From Plantago elongata (taxonomy: Eukaryota > Streptophyta > Magnoliopsida > Lamiales > Plantaginaceae), in contig JAYMSP010000073.1 in assembly GCA_036897095.1 (NCBI GenBank), positions 1 through 64,000 of the forward strand: a stretch of DNA of 64,000 nt, read 5' to 3'. A program made the position numbers and the translations under genes. Shown piece after piece: positions 40,322 through 50,780 of this stretch; positions within the stretch are counted from its first letter, which is position 1; each line of letters opens with the position of its first letter. The notes beneath the pieces were generated by a model, which was given only the letters and a program-made list of their open reading frames with translations, ran no database searches and was not told the DNA's origin.

Positions 40322-42739
40322 TCACGCACGTGCATCTCTGGTCCAACGCTTCAATACATATTGACTAGGAACGATCTTAACGTTCCTGTAGTCGAGCACT
40401 TTGATTGCATGGCTACACAATATCCCTGCAGATTCAAACTTCATACAGCAGCAGGCAACCGAGTCATCTTCCAAACTGTACATAACAGTAAACTCTCCAA
40501 TTTCAGCATAAGTACTGACTTTGTACTCTGCTGAAGATACAGTTTCAGCACATTGGCTAATCACCATATTGAGAGAACTTTCATATTCTTGATGGAATAT
40601 GCCAAAAATAGCTGGCGTGTATACCTCTCTTACTTGTTTCAGCATAATGATATCTCCCATTAATTCTGGCATCTGGTGACCCATGTCGTAATTAGCTTGG
40701 ATCTCTTTGTAGTGCCATTCGTTAACCACACTCCCGAAATGCTTCACGAATTGAAGAACATGCGATTCTTGGTTAAGGAGGTACTTCTTCAAGCTAGTTG
40801 TAGGATCCTCAGAAAGTAACACAGTTTCTATATCGGCAGAGAACATATGCTTACTGTAGGGTAAGGCCCATTTCCCTCGATCCTCAAAAATTCCATGTAA
40901 AAACTCGTTTTCCCATAGATCGTACAAATCCAGCATTGTCTTCCACGAGTTAACAAATCTTTCTTCGTCCGGATTGAATATGCAGCGCGTTAAATCACTT
41001 GAGAATGAGTCTGAGCTAGAAACTACCTCATTGAGACTTTTCAGAGCGTTTTGGTAAACCTGCCATGTACATAACCGGTGGTGAACCTCTGGCCATTCAG
41101 AGGCAATAGCTTCAGAAACCGCATCAGCTTTGTCAGTGAGTAGAGTCTTCGGTTTCTTTCCAGAAGTCGCTTTCATTAAAGCTCGGAATAGCCATTTAAA
41201 TGATTCAGCCGTATCATTGTACAAAAATGCTGCACAAAAGACCGTTAACTGCTTATGATTGTTTGTTCCAGAGAACAGTACGAAAGGCCATGAATCTCTG
41301 CTCAGGCTGGTCATATCAAAACAAACAACATCACCGAAATCACTATAATTCGCCAACATCTTCTCATCAGCCCAAACAAAGTTGGTCATTTCCTCTTCAA
41401 CATCAAGTTGAACAGCATAGAAGAATGATGGATCTTTCATCTTCTTGCTCTGAAAATGGCGATGAATAATTTCTGCATCTTCCTGTCTTAAGTGCCATGG
41501 GCGTTTTGATGTAAGATTTGTTTCATGGTCGATTGGATCATCGGTAAAATCTCCATGTGATCCTACTCCGGTTAACAACAACTCTGCAAGTGTTGGATGT
41601 GTATCTGAAACTCTCAATGCATCTATAGACCTCTTCTGGGATCTCAACATGCGAACTTTACATGGAGGTACAAGCTCGTGATTATGATGTTCCCCGAAAT
41701 GAGTAACACGGTACTTACCATCACCTTGACGTGAAATCACCAATTGAGCCATGCAACCAACTCTAGTTTCCTTTCGGGGTCTCTTCACTTTTAAGTCTCT
41801 TTTATCTTTCTGCCTGTACCCTTCCCTGAAACATGTATATCTCCTAGACGCCACAGCTCCATCTATTTTACTCCTATTGACATAATCCTTACGTACGCTA
41901 AAGCCTACTTGAGCCGCATATGAATTATAGAACGCATAAGCATGATCTTCTGAATCGAAACCCATACCTAGCTTTGGTACCCCATGCCGTTCTGAAGAAC
42001 CGTTTGATTCCCCCTCAACCGCCTCGACAAAGGATATTCTCTTTTGTGATGGTAACAAGTGAGCTGTGAATGGAGTCACAAACTCGTGATTATGCTTTCT
42101 TTCAAAATGAATAATGCGATACTTCCCGTTTGGCTGCTTTGTGATGGTCATATGAGCTAGGCAACCCGTCCGCGTTTCTTTCCGAACTTTGTTCACATTC
42201 ACATCGCGCTTGGAAGATCCATACCCTTGCCTGTGACAAGTGTACCTCCGAGACACCACAAGGCCGGTGATCTTACTTCTATTGACAAAATCCTTCCTGA
42301 TGCTGAATCCTTGCATGAGGGCATACCGGCTGTAACACTTGTAAGCATGTTCTTCCGATTCAAACTCCAACCCAAGTTTTGGCACCATATAGCTATCAAC
42401 TTCCTTTGTAACTTCAACAGATTCAGGCGAAATACTAGAAGGCAGTTCTGCAGTCTGAGACATACGATTATGTTCAGAATCATCACTCGATCTCTGCCCC
42501 TCATGTTCAACAGCTTCGTTTAATCCAGTTTGTTCAACAGATGAGCCATTTTGACTAACGAGGTCAGTTTCAATAGTATTTTCATCAGACGAAGCATCTA
42601 TGCAGCTATATGTATTGTCACTGTCTACATACATAGAGTCATTTGCAGAGGGAACTTGTTCTCTCACCGCTGCATCATCATTCTCAAACGCAACCTCAGC
42701 ATCATACGAATAGTTCTGAGCTTCAATTGCCTGCTCCAT
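40322..42739 (-). CDS. FAR1-related sequence (FRS) protein, domesticated MULE transposase
   Basis: FAR1/FHY3-family proteins are transcription factors derived from Mutator-like transposases. This is an uninterrupted 805-residue coding exon. The first in-frame ATG is at 42739; the frame is open four codons further but starts with GTG there, and a TGA lies just upstream. After an acidic N-terminus come two FAR1 zinc-finger DNA-binding domains at about 120-220 and 255-358, marked by AYKCYSRYA, FSIRKDFVNRSK and HNHEF, and by FSVRKDYVNRSK and HNHEL. A MULE transposase-like domain follows near 465-565 (DVVCFDMTSL, LLTDKADA, HHRLCTW), then a SWIM zinc finger near 763-777 (CCC, then CSH). Two FAR1 domains instead of one is unusual but known in some family members. 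Whether transposase catalysis survives is not assessable by eye; other family members act as regulators. Confidence 0.93.
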   Translation of the reverse strand: MEQAIEAQNYSYDAEVAFENDDAAVREQVPSANDSMYVDSDNTYSCIDASSDENTIETDLVSQNGSSVEQTGLNEAVEHEGQRSSDDSEHNRMSQTAELPSSISPESVEVTKEVDSYMVPKLGLEFESEEHAYKCYSRYALMQGFSIRKDFVNRSKITGLVVSRRYTCHRQGYGSSKRDVNVNKVRKETRTGCLAHMTITKQPNGKYRIIHFERKHNHEFVTPFTAHLLPSQKRISFVEAVEGESNGSSERHGVPKLGMGFDSEDHAYAFYNSYAAQVGFSVRKDYVNRSKIDGAVASRRYTCFREGYRQKDKRDLKVKRPRKETRVGCMAQLVISRQGDGKYRVTHFGEHHNHELVPPCKVRMLRSQKRSIDALRVSDTHPTLAELLLTGVGSHGDFTDDPIDHETNLTSKRPWHLRQEDAEIIHRHFQSKKMKDPSFFYAVQLDVEEEMTNFVWADEKMLANYSDFGDVVCFDMTSLSRDSWPFVLFSGTNNHKQLTVFCAAFLYNDTAESFKWLFRALMKATSGKKPKTLLTDKADAVSEAIASEWPEVHHRLCTWQVYQNALKSLNEVVSSSDSFSSDLTRCIFNPDEERFVNSWKTMLDLYDLWENEFLHGIFEDRGKWALPYSKHMFSADIETVLLSEDPTTSLKKYLLNQESHVLQFVKHFGSVVNEWHYKEIQANYDMGHQMPELMGDIIMLKQVREVYTPAIFGIFHQEYESSLNMVISQCAETVSSAEYKVSTYAEIGEFTVMYSLEDDSVACCCMKFESAGILCSHAIKVLDYRNVKIVPSQYVLKRWTRDARA

Positions 42740-42776
42740 AACATCATCCACGAACTTTCATCCCAAAAAGACAACC

Positions 42777-43754
42777 CTGAAAGAAGACAATTTCCATCTC
42801 AATGAATCACATTCAACAGTCTTAACCTAGATGATGTCACATAAAAGTTCCCTCAACGCTTTACACTCAATGCTCACTTTCACGATTTATGTTCCTTATA
42901 CGAAGTTTTGTAATAATATCGCCTAAAGCTTCTTCTATCACTGCTGCATCATTATAGATAACACTCTTGTTATGATGAATCAGATGCTATATATCATCAG
43001 GATTCCCCCATTTTCCCAATATAAAAATATGAATCGTTCCGTGTATATAACACATGTCTTTAAACTTTAGCAACCGCTTTTAGGCGATCGCACTTTTCAA
43101 ATATTCCGAATCTTTGCGGTTTTGACTTCCGCTCTATGTGATCTAAATCTCAACCATAATTAATGTAGATTGTTTAGCTTAGAATTGGAATTGAGTTGTC
43201 CAGTAGAGTTTATGTGCAATTTTTATATAGAAACACTCAATCGAAATTGTGTTTTTCTCAATTCCAATTCTAAACCAAACTAATTCCATAGAATCTCCCT
43301 TTCCTCAACAAGAAGCTACCAAAAAATGACAATGCCATTGCTGTGGCCTAAAAATAACACCACACTGCAACAAACTTAGTCTACAAATTATGCACCAGAA
43401 TCAGCACAGCTAAAAACAACACAATCAAACTCAGCTTATAGATAATTATTGCAATTCTATACAATCAAAACTTGAAACCAATAAAAAGGCATACAAATGA
43501 AATTAGTAAAACTCAGTCTACAATCAGTAATAGGATTTCACACCAAACAAAAAAAAAAAAAAGAAAAAAAGAAACAGTGAATGTGATTGATTATCTTCAG
43601 TTCTTTTGCAAGTTGAGATGAGACCAGAAATCCATTGATACCAGCTCAAATGAGCTGACTGGCAAGCAAAATGATCGCATAAAATATATACATAGTAAAT
43701 CAAAGTGTTTTTTGGAAAATTAAGGTTGTTTGTTAGTGATTGAAAAAAGAGAAC
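42777..43754 (-). other. 5' UTR intron of the FRS gene
   Basis: On the minus strand the donor is ACATCAG|GTTCTC at 43754 and the acceptor is TTCTTTCAG|GGTTGTC at 42777. The non-coding first exon would end at 43755. The remaining leader carries a tiny upstream frame (MKVRG then stop) whose stop lies a few bases before the main ATG. Confidence 0.55.
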
Positions 43755-43929
43755 CTGATGTAAGGAATTGTAGAGAAGAGTGAGATGAAGAAATAACAAA
43801 GGGCGCGAAACGACGTCGGATCTGTACTGGCCAAGGATTGGGAATGGAGGAGAGAGACAAGTGACCTCTGCGGTGCTGTTGGATCCAATCTTATCCAGTG
43901 TAAGAAGAAACACTTGTTTCATCGACATA

Positions 43930-44339
43930 CGCGACTTTAGGGTTTTGTCTTAACGTCTATCTTTTCCTTTTTCTTTTAGGCTAAAAAATCACGGTTCACT
44001 TGACGCAACTCACTTTTTCTTATGTAACATTTATTGTAATATGGAGGATGTGATATGCTTAAGTTGTTTAAAGACATAATTATATATATATAAACTATTT
44101 AATGATAATTATAAAAATCTTTAAAATAATTATATATAAGTATATTTAAGTTTTTTAGTCCGGAATCCACTTTAACTAGACAAAACTACTCTTCACTTCA
44201 TTCTTATTAATTGTGGACCTAAAAAATAGGCTCAACTGGATTTTATAATCATTTTGAAATCCGGCTACAGTAATGAACTTCAAATAGGACACTAAATTGA
44301 ATTGCATGATCAATTTGAAATCCGTAGGTATGAAACCAA
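43930..44339. other. AT-rich spacer upstream of FRS
   Basis: FRS promoter side and AT-rich sequence with a short TA run near 44082. It passes into the motif array without a clear border. No gene. Confidence 0.5.
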
Positions 44340-45870
44340 TTCCTGAAAGCCTGAAACTTCACTAAATTAAAAAACTAGCATACTAATTTCATGGACACAA
44401 AAACTAGTTTCAAAATAACAAAAATTAGTTCCAGAACAACAAAACCTAATTTTATGTCCACAAAGCTAGTTTAAGGACCACTAAAGTTAGTTTCAAGTTC
44501 ACTAAACTCGAATTAAGCGACTATCGAGCCTCTCACAAATTCTAAAATCCTTGGACAAAATGGTGAACTCAAAAATCCACTAAATTTGATTACTCCCTTC
44601 GGGAGCTATGATCTTAATTAGGTTTAGGTTTAGGACGGGTCCAGGGACTACCATCTTGGATTCGTTTTAAAACCTAACTCCTAATTAAGCGGTTGTCGAG
44701 CCTACAATGTTAGTTTTACGATCTAGTATGTTAGTTTCGGTATAAATAGTATTAGTTTCAGATTCACTCAAGTAGTTTCAAAAACTCAGAAGTTAGTTTT
44801 ATATTCATCAATTTTAGTTTTATGTTCGATAAAGTTAGTTATTTCAAGTTCATTAAGCTAGTTTCAGGAACTCAAAGTTAGTTTAATATTAATTAATGTT
44901 AGTTTCAGCAACTAAAAATGTTGGTTTCAGGTACAATCATACAACAAATATTAGTAAATTAGTTTCATGTGAATTAAAGTTAGTTTCAGGTGTCTTTATA
45001 CTAGTTTCAAGATATTTTATATTAGTATCAGGTTCATTAAGCTAGTTTCAGGAACACGTAGTTAATTTCATATTCATTAATGTTAGTTTCAGCAACTAAA
45101 CAATGTTGGTTTCAGGTTTCATCACACAATAAATATTAGTTTAATTAGTTTCATGTGAATTGAAGTTAGTTTCAGGTGCCTTTATGCTAGTTTCAAGATT
45201 TTTTATATTAGTATTAGTATAAATAATATTAGTTTCATGTTCATTCAAGTAGTTTTAAAAACTCAGAAGTTAGTTTCATGTTCATCACTTTAGTTTTATG
45301 TTCGATAAAGTTAGTTTCAGGGACTCAGAGTTAGTTTCATATTCATTAATTTTAATTTCAACAACTAAAAAATGTTGGTTTCAACAACTAAAAAATGTTG
45401 GTTTCAGGTTCCATCACACAACAAATATTAATTTAATTAGTTTCATGTGAACTGAAGTTAGTTTCAGGTGTCTATATACTAGTTTCAAAAATTTTTATAT
45501 TAGTTCATAACCACAAAAATTGGTATCATGTTCACAAATTCTGGTTTCTTGTTCACAAAAGCTAGTTTCAAAACCATAAAAATCCTAAAACTAGTTGAAT
45601 CAAAATCCCTCAAACTAGTACGGACATGTTTGAAACTAATTGTTATGTTTGTGAAACCAACATTTATGATCTTGAAACTAGCATAGACTGCTTTAAAACT
45701 AGTGAAACTAATATGTATGTCCATGAAACTAATGCTTTATGAAGCTAATACTTCTGAAACTAATACACACACATTTGAATGTTTGTGAAACTAACTGTTT
45801 ATACAATAAAATTAACCTTTTGAAACTAGCAAACATAAAACCAACAAATATGAGCATGAAACTAACCAAA
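44340..45870. repeat. Array of degenerate GTTAGTTTCA motifs with higher-order units
   Basis: From about 44340 to 45590 the plus strand carries more than twenty copies of (G)(T/C)TAGTTTCA spaced irregularly by 10-40 bases. From about 45590 to 45870 the motif appears in the opposite orientation (TGAAACTA). A larger unit beginning TTAGTTTCAGCAACTAA and containing AATGTTGGTTTCAG, ATTAGTTTCATGTGAA and AGTTAGTTTCAGGTG repeats near 44898, 45082 and 45350. No coding potential. The inward-facing orientation resembles subterminal repeats of DNA transposons, but I could not identify termini. Confidence 0.8.
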
Positions 45871-46959
45871 ATTTACCTGCAACTTATAATTTACAGTAAT
45901 TATCTATACAAAATCCATTAAAAAAAGCTCTAATCTTGAGTAACGCCGAGTTGCCCAGGCCTTTCCTCTTTTTCCACATCGAAAAATCGAATCAGAACAT
46001 TTTTTTTTTTAAATCCATGTCGAAAACGAGAAGAAAAGGGAGAAAATATCAAAGAGAGATGAGTAAGAAAGCTTGTTGGAGGAAGAAGCGAGTAGAAATC
46101 GACAGAAAAAAAAAAAAGAGCTAGAGAAAGAAAGCATTTTAAACTTATAAGAAGAAATGAAGGTATAATGGGAAAACAAGGAAGAATTAGGGGAAAGAAT
46201 TAAAATGAACTTATTTGTAATGGTTTTAGCGAGCATGATTCATTTGTAAGGCCAAAGTCTTAGAAAAGTTAAAAATTTGTTTTTTTTAATGGTTTTTCAT
46301 GATTGTTTGATTTTAACGGTCCGACCGAGCGACCGAGTTTGTTAAAAAACCGCCAAGGTACGTTTTTTCATTATGATTTTAACAGATTATGTTATCGTTT
46401 TTTGTTGTTATCAATGAAAGTTTTTGTCACGGTTTTAATGTATCTTATTAATATTTTAAGATATTATGTGGTTGTTTTAATAGGTAAGTATTTTATATAT
46501 TTCAATTATAATTTTAATTTCGTTTGTTAATTAGTATGAAAGGTGTGATAGTTTTAAACACCTATATGATAATTTTTAAAATAATTTTTTTAGTTTTAAG
46601 CTACAATACATTATCATTCAACTACCATTAAACAAGTCTAAAAGTTACAAGGATGACACTAAAATATTAATAAACAAGCTTAAAATAAGCTACTTGAGAC
46701 ATATGTATTGCAGTTTGGAAATACATACAATAAACGTTTATTTAGTGTTTTTCCGATTAAATTTATTGGTGAGCTTCAAGTCTTCAACCACATGAACTTT
46801 TGTTTGTGATTGCCGGTTGAATGACACTTTTAAAAGATCTATCATCAAATTTGATGTCATCGTCATGACCTGCTTAAAATATTCACTGACTGTGTTAAAA
46901 TTTAAAAAAAAGGAACATGCAAAAAAATCAAAAATAATAAAATTGATGATTAAAACCAT
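45871..46959. other. Non-coding spacer between the two motif arrays
   Basis: AT-rich sequence with purine-rich low-complexity DNA near 46015-46130. A short open frame there is all Lys/Arg and is not credible. No gene. Confidence 0.55.
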
Positions 46960-47600
46960 ATATGTGCCCCTTGAAAATATAACAATAACTCATAAAACTA
47001 TAACAAAATAATAATATTAAACACAAGTAAAAATTAAAAACATTAATACTTAAAAAACTATAGCAGTGTCTTGTAAAACTATAACATGTCTTAAAACTAT
47101 AAGAAATAATGTGAAAACAATTAAATCATAAAATTTCATCAAAAGTTAGAAAGTATGATGTTGTTTGTTAAAATTACAACAATAAATATTAAAATTATAA
47201 TATATGCGCTAAATCTATTAACAATCATAAATTTCAACACAATCTACAAATAATAAATTTAATGATTAAAAGTTAAAATCCTAACAGTACATTTTATAAC
47301 CATAACAACGTTGCTTAAAATTATATAACAAGCAGAAACACATAAGGTAAAACTATTAAAATTGATATTATATTTATAACAAAACTTCCTAAAACTATAA
47401 AAATATATTTTAAAATAATAATACAACATTTGTAAAAATTAAATTATAAATATTTTATTACGAGCTAAATCATTAACGGTGTTACTCAAAATTATGATAT
47501 ATACATTAAAATAATAACTTGTACATAAACACTCACCATAAGCAAACTTAAAATTATAACTCCGGCAATTAAAAGTATAACTCCAGTAATTAAGGGTGAG
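46960..47600. repeat. Array of degenerate TTAAAACTATAAC motifs
   Basis: Many copies of (T)AAAACTATAA(C) and related AAAATTATAA occur at short irregular spacing, for example near 46995, 47055, 47080 and 47095. The DNA is very AT-rich with no ORF. It differs in motif from the neighbouring GTTAGTTTCA array but has the same style. Confidence 0.6.
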
Positions 47601-48910
47601 AATAACTAATCATAGAGAATCCATCATAATAACACTCAAATTTCACAAGTTGAATAAAAATTGCAGAATAAAATTCGAGTCATGATGATTGACACCTTTT
47701 GTTTTATCATCTTCCAGATAATTCCACAAACTAATCATGATGTCTTTTATTTTATCATCTTCCAAACTGCTCAAGTCATTTCGTCACCTGTTTACTTCAA
47801 GTTCACCATTAAATGAGAATTCAAACTGGATAACACTACAAAAATCAATACAGCGTTTGAATCTGGAAATTTAGAATGCAGATTTGCAGAAGTATTGCCG
47901 GTTCACCACCTCCGATGTGGTATGAGCAACGACGGCAGTGGCCACCACTACCGTAATCACACATTTGTTCGCATCCAAGCCCTCGTTGTACGCTCAATCG
48001 AAATTCTCACCGGATTTGTTCAGACTCTTCGCCTTTTTCCTGCTCTTCTTATGCTTCTCACTCGCTAGATTGCGATCGATTTGATTTTTTGAGGAAGGAA
48101 CGAATCCAGCTGCCAGCATAGAACGAGAAGGAGATGATTGTACGAGAGATCTGGATTGTTGAGAGAGAGAGAAGGGTGGGGTATACGAGAGATAAAAATG
48201 GTTGAATGGTGTTGCCTATTTGTGATATTTATTTGAAAACTACTGACCGGTTCGTAATGTATCTGACCGATTTTTATTTGTTAAAATTAATTGTTTTATA
48301 GAGTAATAAAATCTTTTTTTTACTATACCTATTCATTTGTAATTCCATGTAAATTAACCTGTTTTTGTACTTTACTTTTATATACACAAAATTAGTTGGT
48401 TTCTTAGGTTTATACAATCATTATTGTATTGTATGATTATAAGATTTTGGATTGATAGTAGAAATATAATACTTCTTGATATTCGTTTACTGTTTGTACT
48501 TGAATAGCAATATAAGATTTTTTTTCAGATAGAGTAATCGTAAATTACTCGGTGATAATAGTAATTACATTTAAATTTAGTAATTAATTACTTTTTATAT
48601 GAGATAGAAATTTGACTATTGATATTTACTAAAGTTCTTGAAACATGTAGATCGACCAATACATTAAAGTCCGCTTCAAAAAAAAGACCAATACATCAAA
48701 GTAAACTATGACCAAATAATGCAAAAGTTTTCACATGGAGAACCAATAATTTATTACAAAGTTGAATGGGGAATGTACTCGTTCGTTCTTTGAATAACAA
48801 GGAACAATAATAAAAAGAAAGATACATATACAAATAAAAATCAAATGGGATTAGTTGACAATTGAATTCATAAACACAAACCTTATTGTTGGAATCCTTA
48901 CCAAATAAAG
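47601..48910. other. Non-coding, possible transposon end
   Basis: A less AT-rich patch (47880-48180) and AT-rich flanks. ACACTACAAAAATC near 47837 looks like a CACTA-type terminus, but I found no matching inverted end. A tandem of TTTTATCATCTTCCA occurs near 47703 and 47752. No gene is supported. Confidence 0.4.
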
Positions 48911-49489
48911 TCACATTTCTTCCACTAAACACCAACTTTCATCTTCATCTAAAACAAATCCCACCTCATAGAAACTCATTTGATCGTCATTATCACCATC
49001 ATTAGCATCATCAATTTCCTTAATCTCAACTGTACTAGGTGACACCATTTCGTCACCATAGTAAACCTCCTCACCATCAAGATCAACAGCATCATCTTCA
49101 TTATCATGATGATCTGAGGAATCTTCATCAACTAAATATTCCAAAACACTTGTTGCTGAAAATCCGGTAATTTTCAATCCTGGTTTCGTATCCACCACGC
49201 GCCAAGTGATCAAGCCCGATTGGGACATGGACCTAACTTTACGTGACCCCTTAGCCTTGTCCTTGGACTTACAAGCCGGATGAATGTGGCAATCACGACA
49301 CATGGACCTACCGCATTTGCCTGTAAACTTTGAGTGATTAGTCGGCTTGGTAGAGACATGGTTGAATAACCCCGCGGTAGGGGGCGAGCTGAGCTCATTG
49401 AGGGTATGGGACTTGGGCCGCGGGTTCCACGGGGCAGATAAGATTGGATATGTCCGGACCATACCATGTTGGCGACCCTCCCTCCTCAT
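48911..49489 (-). CDS. Uncharacterised plant protein with Cys/His motif and acidic tail
   Basis: A single-exon frame of 192 residues from ATG at 49489 to TGA at 48911. I do not recognise a named family. The N-terminus is basic and Pro-rich. A central conserved-looking block, KCGRSMCRDCHIHPACKSKD at about residues 58-77, has C-x4-C-x2-C-x-(H-x-H)-x2-C spacing that suggests metal binding. It is followed by a basic KAKGSRKVRS stretch and by ITWRVVD. The last third is highly acidic (Asp/Glu-rich, about 122-192). No signal peptide or membrane segment is visible. Composition and codon use look like a real gene and the ATG context is clean, but there is no intron to corroborate it. I have a vague memory of similar uncharacterised plant proteins with a CxxCHxHPxC core. 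Confidence 0.72.
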   Translation of the reverse strand: MRREGRQHGMVRTYPILSAPWNPRPKSHTLNELSSPPTAGLFNHVSTKPTNHSKFTGKCGRSMCRDCHIHPACKSKDKAKGSRKVRSMSQSGLITWRVVDTKPGLKITGFSATSVLEYLVDEDSSDHHDNEDDAVDLDGEEVYYGDEMVSPSTVEIKEIDDANDGDNDDQMSFYEVGFVLDEDESWCLVEEM

Positions 49490-50780
49490 TGTTGATTGTT
49501 GTTAGTGAGTTGAAAAATGAATGGATTGAATTGTGTTCTTGGTTAAGTTCTCCTTTTAATAGGAGAAAGATTGGTTAACTTGGGAAGCAAGTGTGTTGAG
49601 TTGTCAATTTAACGTGTTGGACAAGTCCATTCTTTATAGTACTAATAAAGGAACAGTTTTCTAAAGAATATTATATTTACTCAATTTTCCTTTAACATTT
49701 CACATGGAAAATAATCATAATTAGACAAGACAAAGACAAGACAAAGATAAGATATGTATGCAATTCACTTGGAAAGTAATCTTGAATTCTTGGTACGACC
49801 AAGATATTGGCGTGAAGTGTTTCAATTACCTATGGACTACATGGTATCAAATGAAGGATCAATAATTCTCCATTTTAGCCGGATAGACAATTTCTTGTTT
49901 ATCTGTAATCTGTACTTTTTCGTATAAAATAAATGAAAATAATTTATTTTTTGATTTTTAGAATTTCATATATTTTAGTTAAAGAGGTTTCGGATTTGTT
50001 CTTTCATTTTACCATTTAGCCCGTTTTAAAATTTTAAATTATTAGCGTTTCTCCTGTCTAAATTTTTGCTTCCAATTAAAATAATCTTCAGTGAGCAGGA
50101 ATATTTTGCACTGCAGCACAGGATGTAATATTATTCATAATTTGATGTAATATTATTCATAATTTGCTCCCTTTTTCTTTCTTCCAGTACAAATGGTTTG
50201 CATTTCTATAACTTCAGATTAATCCCAAAAAACAGTAGTTTTCATCAGTTTGCCTCAACATCTTTGGGTTGCTCTTCAGTTACCTGCAGTAGAGGATACA
50301 TTCTAATTTAGGCATCACAAGTTCACAATTCACAGCTCGTTTTCCATTTCAATTCCGTCGACCAATCCTTCCAAAAGATACGAAACAGGCTGCGAATTAT
50401 CCAGTCTAGATGATCTGCTAATTCAGAACTTCTCCAGAGCCTCTGGGTTTTGCAGTTAATATAACAATTCAAGTTACATAAATACAAATCGTTGTGGTAA
50501 TACGCTTCAACTCCAACCAATAGGTGGGGAGTTCCCACTAGTCGTTTCAAAATAAAAATAAAATACAAGTTATACAACAGTAGAATAAACACTTCACCAA
50601 CCTTCTTAGAACAGAGCAGCAAGAAAGCTGCCCTTTCGACATCAGGAGGGTGAAGTAAAGTTTACAAGAATCTTTCTATGGAAATCAATATGTCTAACAT
50701 TACATGATAACTACAGTTTCAACTTGACTCGATTAGTTGAGACTTGAGAATTATGTACATAAATTATCGCAAAAACAACA
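49490..50780. other. Intergenic, with a SINE copy
   Basis: Promoter of the 48911-49489 gene, AT-rich spacer, and the 3' UTR of the cystinosin gene near the right end. A SINE relic lies near 50481-50562. No additional gene. Confidence 0.6.
50481..50562 (+). mobile_element. SINE copy, degenerate
   Basis: It contains ACGCTTCAACTCCAACCAAT, a decayed B box (GGAGTTCCCACTAG), CGTTTCAAAATAAAA and an A-rich tail. It matches the family at 1610-1710 and 57170-57260. Imperfect flanking repeats, ATTCAAGTTACATAA on the left and ATACAAGTTATACAA on the right, may be an aged target duplication. Confidence 0.55.

Noticed and set aside
44615-44640. TAGGTTTAGGTTTAGGA, telomere-like
   Set aside because: Only two or three TTTAGG-type units, not the plant TTTAGGG repeat; too short to be an interstitial telomere tract.
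46017-46130. Open frame rich in Lys/Arg
   Set aside because: Translation of purine-rich low-complexity DNA; no family features and no splice context.
47837-47850. CACTACAAAAATC as a CACTA transposon terminus
   Set aside because: No complementary TTTTTGTAGTG end or 3-bp target duplication was found within the window.
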